DNA of 64,000 nt from Halictus rubicundus (taxonomy: Eukaryota; Arthropoda; Insecta; Hymenoptera; Halictidae), in NCBI RefSeq assembly GCF_050948215.1, contig NC_135150.1, positions 19,571,943-19,635,942 on the forward strand. Reading direction: 5' to 3'. A program made the position numbers and the translations under genes. This document shows, in pieces, positions 35,093-48,700 of the stretch (positions within the stretch are counted from its first letter, which is position 1; each line of letters begins with the position of its first letter). Under the pieces are notes generated by a model. It saw only the letters and a list, made by a program, of their open reading frames with translations. It was not told where the DNA came from and ran no database searches.

Positions 35093-38000
35093 CTATTTTT
35101 TTCTGGCAGCCTTCTCTGCTTTTCGTCGCATCCGTTCAATCTCTTTCCTCTCCTTGCGCTCGCGGTCAGCCTGTGCCCTGAGTTCCTTCAATTTTCGTTT
35201 CAGGTGAGACTTCTCCTCTCCGTAAATACCGAAAGCCTTCAAATCGCGAGACTCTAATCGTAGGAGGTTCCCGCCGTTGATACCAGTTTCTAGGAAACGC
35301 GGTGCGTATCGCTCCAAACCAATTCCAGTCAACCATTGACACACCTAAACATCGCGTTTCAAGTTACAGATCATTGTGAGACGATCGTTTATAAAAGCAA
35401 GGCTTCTTAAGCGGATGCGACACTTACTTGTTCCTTAGACCAATCGGTAACTGGGGCATTTTGCCAAAAGTGAGATTTCTTGTCACCTAAACCAAAGTCG
35501 CTTGGATGAGGAGGCAACCAAACTTCACTCGCATCTAGATTTGCAACGCCATTCGTACAAGCAAGGCATTGAATTATAACGCACGAAAATACATCGACAA
35601 CAGGGTGTTCGGCAACAATTGGGAGAATATTTTATACGATTCGCGAACAGTAGCATAAATAAGTATGTATACTGAACACCCTGTATATGGATCAAAATTT
35701 GTTTAGCGTTTGAATCATGATATATTTCTAGTACCTGTTTTGGATGGACTAGGATCAACGGCAGGCGGGCTCACTGACCCGCCAGAAGACAAACTGGAAG
35801 GTGAACTACCTGGATGATGCCAAGGCGTTCCACCACTTCCGGTAGCATTCGATGAGGGAACAGTAACCTTCTTCACTGTAGAGATAAAAGATTGATCAGA
35901 GAGGGAATCCTCCAGCATCTACTCGTTCACTGTAAAATATATCTACCTCTTTGATTGGCTTCGTTTACAGCCTGTCTTATTTCTTCCACTAAGTGATGGG
36001 TGACCAAAGTCGGATCATTATTGTGCGGATTATTTAAATCACTGAAGTCTCCGGAACTCTCCCTTGAAGAAGACATGTCGTTTCCACCGAGCCGTCTTTC
36101 CCTTTCCGCGAGGACCTGTTTCAATTGTTCTGCTAAGGAAGCCGGCGGTCCAGTTAAATCTACGTATAATTAACAATCATTTCATACTCGAGCTTTTAGG
36201 CAGGGGTCATACTAGCGTTGACACGACGGATGTGAATTTTGACGCACGTTATTAGCTGTAGTCATACGAGCGTTGGCTTTGTCCTGCATAATACGTATCC
36301 ACATGAACAAGAGGGATGACATAGAACAGCCTATTTTCGTTTATAGTTTATTAAAAATACGACCGTTGACGTACATTGCCCGCGCGACCGACCCTACATG
36401 AAGCAATGTAACACTACAACGCAGTTACAACATCCGCCATTTCGACGCTCGTGCGACCCCGGCCTTATACAAATTGTATGAACATAAAGAAAAAGAAAGT
36501 ACTTTTCTGGGACTGCGGCCAACTTTGCTCCGTCATAGCTCGGACTTGCGAGCTAATAGTGCTGTGCTGTCGAATCGCCGTGGGATGCGTGGGTTCCATA
36601 TGCTTACTCTTCAGCGAACTAATCGAAGAACTACTGGAATAGGAACTCAAGTTTGATTGCTTCGACGTCAAGTCGTTTGGCGACCTGCTACTAGTGTCTT
36701 GAGAAAGAAGCTTGGAAGAAGAATCCTCGTCGGTATTGTCTCCCGATTCGTCCAAACCGTAATCCTGAAGAATCGATTCGATTAAGCAAGTGATTAAGCC
36801 AATTACCATCCTTTTCTTCGACAGACATTATAAATCACATGTACGTACAGAACTGCTATTACTAAGGCCACCGGATCGTTTAGGAAGTTGCCGGTTCGCT
36901 AAACCTCCTCTGCTAGCTAGTTCGGCCTTACTTTTTCCTGCAGAGTTGTCGAGAAGTCGATGGGCAGGTACGGCTCTATCCAGTTCCTCTTTGACTGGCA
37001 ATGGGAGTGGCAATTTTCTCTCCACCGTTGCTGTCTTGTCTCCGTCGTCGGGACTGCTAAGGTCCGATGTCTCTGTGTCCGAGAGCTGACAACTGGTGGA
37101 CGATGGTGGCGGCGGTAATTGCCGTCGTGATAATTGCGGTGTCACTATTCTAGCCGTCGTACCATCGTAAGGCAATCTCACTGGCAACCCGAATCTTCTC
37201 TGAGTCTCGGTTAATTCCACTTCCAATGTGATTACCTGAAATCGATTCATTTGTTGTAGGTCCATTCGCAAAATGCAATTTATTATTAGGTTGTTGTGTA
37301 AGAAATATCCGATTTCAGAATGTATCATGCGATGTTTGCTCAAAATATATCGGTTAATCAAATATTCGTCGATGATAAAGAATACAAAACGGAGATGACA
37401 ATCTTGTAAATGAAGAACGTGGACGACCAAAAAATTCAATTCGTATCGTTATACGATAAAAACTCTTGTGATTCATTCACAGAATATGGTAATTAGTAGA
37501 TTGCGGATTTTATGCATTTATGGCAAACATGTAAAATGCGAAACATAATGAATAAGTGAAATGCGAAACTAGAAATACATTAGAAGGATTTATGAAGGTG
37601 TCATGTTATTTTCGACATATTAAACTTGATAAAAGAAGAAGTGTATTATCAATTCATTTTTGCTTCTTACAATAGACTTGGACAATTTTTATTTTGCATA
37701 AAGATCCGCAGCCTGGTGATTAGAATGATACTTATTATGATCCATCAGTTTATTCAGAAGTGAATTATGCTTGTTTAACATCGCTGTTAGAAATCGGACA
37801 TTTCATATGCAACAATAATAATAATTGTTGGTGTACCCTATCCTTCAAACTCTTCACAAGAGCATTGTACTCCGTATCTTTCTCCTGTAGCAGTTGTTGA
37901 TAGAATTCGTCTCGAGCTGCAATGTCCGCACGCAGCTCGCGTGCTGCTCTTCTTGCTCGCGCATACTTCTGTTGCAAAGCAGCATTCTGTGCTGTTGCCT

Positions 38001-41000
38001 GAGCCAGCATTTCCCGTGCTGTCGCCAAGTCCTGTCTGGCAGTGCCTAAGGCTCTTTCTGATTCGTGGAGTCGCAAGCCGGACTCGCGTAATTTTGCTGC
38101 ATACTCCTCGCTACCTGCCCCACTATTTTCCAAATCTACAAGCTATAAATGAAAAGCGTACAATGAGATTGATCCTAGCGTAATACCAACGCGATTCAAT
38201 ATGGTATATGAACGTTATGGGAAGCGTATGCGTGATTTCATGGATAGAAGCGTGCGATGTACGAACACATAAAATAGCTTTTGCGAAAAATCTGGTGTGT
38301 TTACCTTAGCTTTCAGCTTTTCGACCTCTCCGTCTGCTAATGCTAGTTTATACTGACTCTGCAAGCAGCGAACAACGAACACAGTGCATAAGCAAAACCA
38401 AAAATATATTTACTCCTATGAACTCCTATGAAGGTGTGCTGAGATGTGTACACAAAATAGCGGTATAACATAATACTCGCGTATATACATTTATGTACAA
38501 TATTCTATAGTGCATAATTCTTTCACTGTTTACAGTATAGTAATACGTAACCGTAAAAAATGTATGTATGAAACACTAGATGTACTTCGTGCAGTAATAA
38601 AACAATGCAAAAGTGCGCTATACAGACTATCAAAAATCTAATTGAAAATAACACACGTTTTCTGACACTACGAGAGACGCTACTTCCTGATAAATAATGA
38701 GACCACGTTATGTATTTCTCATTAATTATACATTTGAAGAAAATAAATAAAAAATATGGCAGTCAAAATCTTCAATTGTCGTTGCCGGAAAATTTTTAAA
38801 CCTTGTCAGTTTATTAAATGAAAGCTGAATGATCACACAGAGTGGCGCGAAAAGGGTTTAAAAGTTTTCCGGCGACCTGGTGATATGCACATCATAGTCT
38901 ATCTATACCACACGCTCCTTATCATCGTTCTGGTTGGGAGAGAGAAAGAGAGTAAGTTACCTCTTGTAAAAGTAGTCTCAGACTGTCAACGTCGCTTTGT
39001 GTGGTAGGCATGTGCGGCGGCATCGATGAACTAATGATAGGAGATCTACTGCGACCGGAAGCGGACAAATAATTTTCGATGGGACTATGGGGAGGCTCCC
39101 CCTCGGAACACGACGACATCGCTGGAGATCCTGGTATCGCACCCATGCCTCCGACACACATCTCCTCGGCAGATCGTTGACCATCGGGCGAGGCGTCCGA
39201 GAAATTCAATTTTCTATAGCAAGAACAGAGGCGATCGTGTTGAAACACTTTACACCTATACGGCAACAGATTTATAAATAATTTATAGGACACACAAGGG
39301 AACACATTCGTGTTACACCAGCAACGTTGATTAGACATGAATAGACTGCGAATTTCATGCATTTATAGCAAAAATAGGAGGATGTAATTTACTACAGTAG
39401 AAACATTAAATGAACTTGAGAATATGAACACATTGTTCACAACTTAATAAAACTACAGAAGAGAGAAATAGACTTCTATTTGGTTCCCGGGTGTTGCGTT
39501 ACTGCAAACAATTTTTATTTTGCATAAAGATACGAAGCGTGAATGTATTCTCTTGTTTTCCCTCAGTACCCCAAGAGACTTCGTGTCATCATTGAGGTGG
39601 CCGTAAGTTGTCGTCATAGACATTGGCGAGCAAGGATAAACCATCATTGGGAAATTACGTTAAAAAGAGATCGTGTAGAGGTGGTGTCGAATCAATACCT
39701 AGCGGAGTTAGCTTGTTGCTGTTGCTCCCTTTCCTTATCCGCCTGAAGACTCTGTTGTATTAGCATAGCTACTTCAGAATTTGGGTCGCGTTCTCTGCCG
39801 ATCACAAAACGCACAAGACCTGAAGTATTTCGAAGTACACTGGCCGCATAAGCTTGTGTAACCCCGACTAAAGATTTTCCATCCACTTCAACAATTTGAT
39901 CGTTTACTTGTATTCTGCCTTCTCGCGCGGCTGCCCCCTTCTCGGTGATGGTTTTCACGAATATACCTAACTTCTCGAGGCCCGCGTCCGCGCCGACACC
40001 CATCCCGATAATACTTAAACCGAGACCCTCCGGCCCTTTCATCAGCTCCACCGGAAATACCTGAAAATAGATTTATTCATTATCGCGGAATGAATATTTA
40101 ACAAAATCGTATGTACAACATTTATATCGTATAATCACCTCCATCTTCTCCACCCGTTTCTCGAGTTCATACTCGGCGCTCGCAGCAACGGGATCCACGT
40201 CTTCATTGTGACGATCGTACTCGTTCACCGAATGAGTGGAATAAACTCTCATTGGCCCCGTGTCGAACGTAACTTTTTTATTCATTTTCCTGATTGGACT
40301 AGTCGCCGAGTAATCATCTTTTTCTTCGTCCGATTCCGGTATCCCTGCAACCTCCATCCAAAAATGGCCGTCCTCGAAATAGTGCACTCCATTCTCCACC
40401 AACACCTGAATAGATATTAACACGTTCATTATATCTATTACACTTTCACTGTTAACAGATTGCGGAGCTTTATGCATTAATAGGGCCCGTGTTTCTTTTA
40501 TTCTAACTGTGAGAAACCCGCTGATTATCTAAAGGAATTTTTCCTTGATTTCTGAGCAGTCTACAAGAAGAAGAAGAACTTGCATAAAATTCCGCAGTCT
40601 AATTACTACCATGATCTTACAATTTTGCCTGGCATGGGGGGCATGTACTCATCCTGATGCTCAGTCTCTGTATCGTCATTAGTCTCGTGAGTATCGTTCA
40701 AGCTGCTAACTGATCCAAGAAGACCACTTTCGCTTCCGGTTACAGAACCCACTTGACTCTCCGTTAACGAGTCTATGGTTAAATCGCTACGTGATCTATG
40801 GGATAAACTAAAAACGACAGAGATATCAATTGGTTGTTGATAAACAATTCTCTGTTTTGCATATATGTATATCGACGGTGAACCGGCTCGTTTCGCGTTT
40901 AACGAACTAATGGAAATAAGGTCGTAGCGCAAGCCGCAAAATATTGATATAAAGTGAAAATAAAAACATAAAAGACCAAACTGATTCACCTATAATCATT

Positions 41001-44000
41001 AGTGGTGCTATTAATAAGACTGGTATCTGGAGCAGACAAGACATCGGAGAGCCAATCTGGGGTATTATCTTGATCCTCCCTCTCCCTTTCTTTATCCAGC
41101 TCTTTGTTCTTATCGATAGAATTTCCATCGTTTACAGCCTCAGCACTCACGGTGGGAGACAACAGTCTTGCTATTTCTTGTGCTTCCTCATCCGACAATA
41201 AAGCTGATCCTTGTCTAATTGATTGATTCATATGATTGATCTTGCTGTCTCATACTTTTAATATTATGCTCAGTGAACTGAACAGTTCAGCCGTTAAAAA
41301 AAAAGTTTCTCTTACCTTATCTTTTTCTCTAGGATGCTGTGGTCCCAATAGGTAACGAGTTTGTTGGAAATCGCATTGAAATAAACACGAATAGTAGAAA
41401 ATATTAGAATTCAAATTAAAGAAATCAAAGAGCTAGTAAGCTTATCGCAATTTGCCACCAAAAATGATTTACTATGTAAGAATTATCAATTTTATATAAA
41501 AAAACGATTTATATAGAAATAGATAAATCCTATGGAATTTTCAATATAATACAAGAATAAACTGTCTTCTAAAATGATCTGTATTTTATACGTTTATGAG
41601 TTACGCACTCACCGAGAGCTCAGTAGGTTTTCTGCTTCGTCGGCAGTCATGGTGTCTGGTGTTACAGAAACTGCTTGGTTCAGATTAGTTTTCGACGGAG
41701 TTTCGATCGCGCTCTTCGCAGTAATTTGTTCGTTAACGTGTTGCGTGTCGACCGGTGCATATTCCAAGTTGGTGATGGTCTTGGTATCGCTCGAATCGCT
41801 GTCTTCGTGAAGACTGCTTTCCGACGGAACATGTTCAGCAACTTGCTTTTTATCCGCATGCTGTGGAGGTATAACAGCTGGGGATGCGATCGGAGGTGTA
41901 TTCGTTTGTTGGACCGAATTTACGGAGTTGCTTTCCTGCAGTCGTAATTTAGCTAATTCAGCCTTGAGCTTCTCCTGTTCCCACGTCGTCTGAGGTTGAT
42001 CCGATTCCTCTGCAGTTTTATTTAAAACCGTGCTTACTGTCTGGGAATTCGATTTGGATGGCGGTGTTGTACTACCTGCTAGCGTTACATATTCCTTTTG
42101 GCTGGCAGACTTGGAATTTACTTTTGAGGTATTCACGTGATACACAGCCTCGTCCGATTCTGTCTCTTTGTTAACAGACTTCTCGATTAGATTATCGGTA
42201 CCGTGGACGTTCGAGATTGACGAGCTTTGACTCGTATTTAAAATGGCTTTGTCCGTCTGATCCTTGTTATCGACCTCTGCGAAACTCGACCGTTTGCCAG
42301 ACACTTCTTCCTTATTTTTCGCTATCTTCTCCCGCATCGAGATCTTGATTTGATCGTTTTTGGCATTTGACACGGTCTTCTGGCATATTGTCTCGGCGAA
42401 CGCATGCCTCTCGTTGATGATATTCGACTTTGACTTACTATCTAAGACTACATTTTGATTTACTTCTGTGATCACTGAATTGGTTCGCCCATGATCGTGA
42501 TTACTATCCTGGGACATCTTATTATGGCAACTTTTAGTCGAATCGGTTTTTATTACCGCGTTCTCCTCTATGCTCGCTTTCGTCTGAGGCTTCACTTCGT
42601 TATTCTGCGCAGAAACATCTTGGTTCTGTTGCATTTTCTTTGCATATGGCGAGGGTATTGGTATGTCTTTATGTTCCAGAGCTGGATACTCCTGGTCCGA
42701 GCTAATAACCGATGGTGGTCGTTGTCCCAGACCAGCTGCTTGTAGATCGACGCGAACGTGAGAACGTCGAATGACGGTGGTTGTATCCGTTTCGCTGAAT
42801 CTTGAATTTTTATCTGAAACGTCCTTCTCAGAAATAGTTTCCGTGTAGGACGCGGGCTTCTCTTGATCTTCGGGTTCCAGATCATAGCTGTTTCGACCTT
42901 GAAAAATAATATTATAACGTTGATTATACAGCACTCGTAAAAGAACGTAATTGTTTAAAGTGGTCGTTAAAAAGTACCTCGACAATCAATGCAAAGCAGT
43001 CGTAGACACATGATATTTGTATCTTTCGTGTATATGATAACGAAAAGTTTTTAAATTAAACTTGTTTAAAAAAGAAAATACACAATAAAAAGTAAACTAT
43101 AAGATTTTGTTACAACAACTTCACAACTTCAAACGATTCGAAAAATTGAACTGCACAAGCAATATAAACAAACTTTGGTAGAAATGTATCTGGTAAAACG
43201 CGTATAATAGCGCACATACTTTGCATAAAAATTTTTATGCTATATCATTACACATTGCTGACACTATCTTTTTCAGGGAACACGTTTTTAAAGAACACAT
43301 CAGGAAATATCCAATTTTTTCGTAGCTCCACATTCCACAAAACAGATACAGCTCGACGGCAACAATTAATTTTTAACAAATCTGTTTTTTTTGTTGACAC
43401 TGCTCGGAAAAAATTGATTGGAATTTGAAAAATACTTTTCCGAAGAAAATGCTGCAAAGTACCACCAGACAGAAGCAGAACAGAATACACAGAGATTTCT
43501 ATAAATAATACTGTTGAAACCGGTAGGAGGAACCGAGATCAAGAAGAGGAGGAAAAAGGGGAAGGAGGGGAGGAGTTTCCTCCTGGGCTTTTACTTTTTA
43601 GTATTTTGGCAGACTGCCACAGTAAAATATCAAAATTTAAATACGTTATTAAACAATTATTTTACAGCAATTGAAAAAAAAATTGTCTAAATTCAAGCAA
43701 CCAATAGCGTATTTACATAAAGTTCGTGTCTTTTGTACATACATATATAAATATTTGTTTCATGTTTTGTGGTATAATTATTGAGTATTCAAACGTGTAT
43801 AGAATGTATTACGTACGTTTGTTTAGATGTGAATTTAAGTCATGTTACTGAGTATAATTCGCATATACTATACCCGCTTGAATTTTTTCAGACATTTCCT
43901 TATCTGCCTTCTCTTCTTTACTATCCTTGGAAGGGGAGCTAGGGGAGCTCATACTAGAAGAAGCGCTATCCGTACCTCCAGATGGTGGTCTTAATTCCGG

Positions 44001-45794
44001 ATCCGGAGATTTCGAAGATTCGATTTTCCTTTCATCCGTCGAATTATCTTTTTTTCTGACCGTATTAATACAGGATCTGGCCCAGTCCGGTCTTGGATCA
44101 GGTCTGACAACTTCGTTCTTGCCGTCTGCGTCTAACATCTCTCTCGAATTCTTCAGGTCAGCTGCTTTCTTCAAGATCTCGTCATTTTTAGCTAACCACT
44201 CGTTCCTCCATTCGGAAGTCTTCGGAGGCGAACGAATTGAATTTGTAGGATAATTTAAATACTCTGGAGCGTCGAGCAAATCGCCATCTTTCCTTCCCCT
44301 GTTCTCGTACGAGATACTAGTCATATTCTCTATCGACATGCTCCGCGTTGGACTAGATATATCAGAATTCCTATCGTATGGAGAAACGTGCGATTTCGAT
44401 TGGGAGTATATATCAATGCTTGAGCTTGCGTGTGGACTTTTCGAACTGAGATTAGTTTCCGAATTGCTGAACCCCTTCGGATGTTGAGCAGAAGTATTTT
44501 TTGATATGTCTGCATTCCGCGAATGCGCTTTGGCCACAGTGTTCTTCTGTACAACCGCGTACTCGGGTATGAACGAGTCTTGCGTTTTCTCTGGCGCAGT
44601 AGTGACAGAGTTTTTCGAAATTTCCCGTTGTTCCTGGTTTCTTTGGAAATGCTTGTTTTGTACGTTTGCGTTCTTTTGTACAACCGCGTACTCTGGTATG
44701 GTGGGCGAAGTATCAAAATATTTATTTATAGTAGCGTACTCGGGACTACTAGGGATATCCGAAGGAGACACGGCCGCGATGCTCGCCGGCCTTTCTTTCT
44801 TCACGTTTGAGGAATTTCTTGTCGGCGGTAGGGGCGGAGGTGGAGATATGGCTGCCGACCTAACAGAACAAAAGCTCGCGGATCTTGTGGCTAGATTGGT
44901 TGAAATGTCCGTGGGTCTTTTCACCTCGTTATCAAGGTTCGCGGAATTTTGTGCGTGTCCCGCGGAAATAGCATCGACATTCACCTTGTTCGCGCTCTGG
45001 TTCAAAGAGCTCTGAACCACCGATCTATTCGGATCCGAGTTGTATCTGCTCGGTCTGGTTTTCGAGAAATGGCTGGTCCAATTTTTCTGCTTCTCGATCA
45101 ATTCTTTCGAGTTCAACCGCCTTTCGGGTTTCTCTGGCTTTTCCGGACGTTCGTCCAGACGATTTTCCTTTCCGTAATTTTTATCAAATTTACCAAATCC
45201 TGACCGCGACTTGTGTTTGTCTGGCACGTGATCGAATCCGTGGTTGTGGCCATTTTCGAAATGTCTTTCAGCGTTCAAGGCTGGAACGCTTGCACTCCAG
45301 TTGCTCAAATGATCCCTGGTTCCTGGAGGCGATGGGGATCGAGGACGAGGCGATCTAGCCGGGGACGTACAGCCTGATCCAGAATTTGCTGAACTAGAAC
45401 GTGATCTTAAGCCGTGTAGGTTGCTGGGCTTCGCGATTCTGTCGACCCTGTAGAGAATTTATAAGATAGATGAGTAACGCACGATACATTATCTCCCGCG
45501 TTTATCGTTCGTTTCGGACGTGTATACTTACTGTTTGTTTGGCTTATTTTCTTCCCCCAGTTTCTCGAAAAGTGCTCTAGCATTGTTGAAACGGGCGACG
45601 TGGCTTTCGGTTCTAACAACTGTGACTTGAGTAGGAGATTCTTTCAGAGGCACAGCCGGTTCCTTGAAACCATCGGTCAGAATATTATTGGATCTATGGT
45701 TTAAATTGTCCAGTTGTGGTTTCGACTGAAAGATGTTTGCGATGGCTGACACTTTTGAACCACCAACTCGTTTCTTTTCCTCCACTGTTGCCAT
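35093..45794 (-). CDS. Spn: neurabin/spinophilin, PP1- and actin-binding scaffold
   Basis: Synaptic scaffold that targets protein phosphatase 1. Seventeen exons: 45532-45794, 43874-45447, 41613-42897, 41316-41336 (21-base microexon), 40990-41244, 40621-40807, 40139-40405, 39699-40060, 38961-39213, 38305-38352, 37837-38142, 36849-37235, 36503-36764, 35947-36159, 35735-35875, 35428-35534 and 35093-35344. Phases all match, giving about 2060 aa, near fly Spinophilin. The N-terminus includes ARFNNARALFEKLGE, as in the actin-binding region. The PP1 docking motif KVTF (RVxF class) is near residue 1238, followed by NEDVDPVAASAEYELEKRVE. The PDZ domain is about 1288-1375 (GPEGLGLSIIGMGVGADAGL). Coiled coil follows at about 1490-1610. 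A SAM domain closes the protein (TDWSKEQVCQWLTGIGLERY). The ATG at 45794 was chosen because MATVEEKKRVG is family-like. Untranslated 5' exons are likely upstream. Confidence 0.93.
35599..35685. repeat. 87-bp inverted repeat in a neurabin intron
   Basis: ACAGGGTGTTC and its mirror GAACACCCTGT bound the segment between exons 15 and 14. A single ACAGGGTGTTC also occurs at about 61986. Probably a miniature element. Confidence 0.5.
36200..36463. mobile_element. 264-bp inverted-repeat element in a neurabin intron
   Basis: Left GCAGGGGTCATACTAGCGT and right, reversed, GCCGGGGTCGCACGAGCGT. The similarity continues inward to GGATG on both sides. No ORF. It sits between exons 13 and 12. Confidence 0.65.
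37286..37819. mobile_element. decayed mariner-like element in a neurabin intron
   Basis: The left end TTAGGTTGTTGTGTAAGAAA, after TA, mirrors the right end read in reverse (TTGTTGCATATGAAATGTCC). Inside, at 37370-37440, a run reads like the mariner transposase segment GD(F/D)xLxxxxRxGRP in fragments, with stops. It is interrupted by the element at 37497-37715. It abuts exon 10, whose donor is 17 bases away. Confidence 0.65.
37497..37715. mobile_element. TA-flanked GACTGCGGAT element nested in mariner remnant
   Basis: TAGATTGCGGATTTTATGC at the left and ttgcataaagatccgcagcc at the right. Same family as 61225-61428. Confidence 0.65.
39342..39541. mobile_element. TA-flanked GACTGCGGAT element in a neurabin intron
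   Basis: TAGACTGCGAATTTCATGC at the left and tttgcataaagatacgaagc at the right. Internal sequence is shared with 61225-61428 (AAACTACAGAAGAGAGAAAT-like block and GGTTCCCGGGTGTTGC). Confidence 0.6.
40454..40601. mobile_element. TA-flanked GACTGCGGAT element, short copy, in a neurabin intron
   Basis: AGATTGCGGAGCTTTATGC at the left and tgcataaaattccgcagtct at the right. About 148 bp. Confidence 0.6.
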
Positions 45795-48700
45795 GGCTTC
45801 TCTTCTTTTGCATGAAAAGAAAAAACCAAAAAATAAAAACACAAATTCAATTCTATTTAATTTTATAAAAGAAAATACGATTAAAAAATGTATTAATACC
45901 TGGACCTGACTTATATAAAAGTAATGCGGATTTTAAAGCCTGATATGCTTCAGCCCATTGTCATTCATGTGTTTTTTATGTTAAACATTTTTTTTTTTGA
46001 TGATCTGAAAAAAAGAAAATAAAATAGAAAATGAATTGCTAGAAATTAACTGTAATGTTACTAAATTATCTTGCATTTGTGTGTCTATTGTGCAAGATCA
46101 TTAAACATGTATGCAGGTCATTGATCTGATAGGCACTTGTAATACTTCTTTGAAATAGTGAGCATATTCTTTAATAGCATTAGTAAAGCATTTTATTAAG
46201 AGATTGCATTAGGTATATCTGTCTCTGATTGTCTGGAATGATTTAAGTTAGACTTAAATGGAGGGCATAGTATACAGAGGTGGGGTCTTGTCTGGGCTTC
46301 ACCCTCCTCCCATTGCCATAGCACACCATGCTCCTGCAATCAATACTTGAATCCTTTCTCTGTAGTTGAAGTATGAAAAGTGGAAGCATACACATGTTAT
46401 GAGCTCATATTATGTGCCTTGTATATAATATGTAAGCCTTTGTAATAATAGACTAAAGTAAACTGTACCTTAAAATAAATAATGAAGCCATTACAGCTAA
46501 CTTTCACTTGTTATTTTTTCTACTACAGTTTGAATGTGCCACCAAAAATGCGCGAAATTTTGCATAAACCAGATAAAACGATATATTTCGGTAAAAATAT
46601 TTTTAAAAATTGTTCATTAATGTAATCTTATTAAGAAGGTGTCTTGTTAATATATAATTGTTTAAAATAATTAAAATTTTTCATCAGACTGATTATATTA
46701 AATATCTCGGATTAAAAATGGAACAATTTTATAATTAACAACATACACCTTGTAATAAATAGAGCTTTATACTTAGTATTAAAGGAGATGTAGGGTATGT
46801 AGAGTAGCCATGCACACCTTTCATAAACATGCTTCTTTAAAAGTGTATTAACATGCTGACACAGTCATATCTTTTGAGTAACATGTATTATCCGCATGAC
46901 ACATTCATAAGGCAACAATTTGATGATAAGATAATAGTGATACTTAGATATCCGAATAATTTAATTAGATTTCGAATACTAAAATTTTTAAACACTTCTC
47001 ATTTTGTTCAAAACGTACGAATACCGGGTGTAAATAATAATTTGATTTCTAGATTTTCTTGTTAATCGGTATATAATGTTTAAAGACCACTTCTCGTCCG
47101 TGAGAACCGATAAAAATCACGTATTTCCGTTTCGAACGAAAAAGTCCCCATATTGTCGCGTATTCGTTTTACGATATTTACTTTGACAATACGTCTATCT
47201 TGTGTCCGAACGATAAATAGTAGCAGATAAATCTCGTTACAGACGACATTTGCTCGAGCAAATGTGTCAGTAAATTACCATTGAACAGCATGCATATACA
47301 TAAAATATATAAATAAAATTGCATAATAATAAAACCCTACGTTTATTATCAATGATTCATAATGTTTACAAAAATTCAAGTAAACGTACGTAACATTTCG
47401 CCATTATAAAGGTGCTGACCAGCGGGTTCGAAGAAAATTTCGGATAATACTTAGCATCAAAGGAATTCTTGTTCGACATGTACTTTCATAATCGACGTAC
47501 GATCCGCAATGATAACAACGCACACGATCGAGCGAAATTGCTTTTAAACGAAATATGTCAAATTGTTTATAGGATTCGCAAACTAACCAGAGGTGTCACC
47601 ATGTGCACGAAACCATTTTCCGTTTTGCAAGATGTATTTTCGAGGCTTTCGCGTGTCCGTTGCTCGCGACAGCTCGATTTTCTTTTCGCACGAAAGGAGC
47701 ACAATCGAAAAACTCCTCTCCTTGCAGAATATTGAATGAATATAATAGGACTTTCGCACTTGTCTCTGTCAAGATCGCTTATATTCGTGACAGACGCTCG
47801 TTACCGCGAATTTTTTCACACTTTCGTCCTAGAATAGTATTCCGCACAGTAATCTCGGACGCGTGAACCGGTATCGCTTTTGATTCTAGTTTTCTAAACA
47901 ACCACTACTTATTTCCAAGTTAATCGCGATACGATTTTACATCGCGAAACACTTTCACAACCGGCTGTGATCTGCCCGTGTCAACAACCCGTGAAAAATG
48001 GTCCAAGATGGTCGTCGTTCCTTTTTAAAGATGGCGGCCCTTGCATGCTGCTAGGGATTTTCGTTCCGAAAAATTTTGAATGAAAAAATCTCGTCCTCAC
48101 GTTGGATAAGATTTTGCGTTTATATTCAAATATACCGAGATATATTGTTAAGCTCAAGATAAAAAAATCCCTCGATAGTAAAACAGAGATACAAAAATCG
48201 AGAAAGTAATAAATGTGTCTTAAGAATGATGGAGAAAACTAGTTATTCGAATTTAAAAACTAATTATCCTATACATTCAAATATTTTTGCAATGTAAGCT
48301 CAGTGTCTGTGTTACTTGAAGCTTTTAAACTAGCAGAAATGGAATTTTAGATTACTATATTCTCGCCTTCGTTCCAACGACGTCGGCGCAATATAATGAA
48401 GGGGAAAACCATAAATTTCTAAGGTATAGAATAAAATAAACTACTATCGAAAAGAAATTATTTCTCTTATCTCTTATTTCCATGAAGATATGTTCCAATT
48501 TTAAAATAAAATGAAATATAATAAAAATACACTCGGTTAAGGTTGGTTCAAAGCATTTTATCATTTGAACTTTAAAATATTTTTACAATTTCCAGTAAAT
48601 CCTACACGAGTAGTCTCAGAACTCCGTAATCCAATACGCATGCGTGCACAAGTCTGTATACCATGAACGTAGCTTCAGAACTGCATACTGCTGCGTATTT

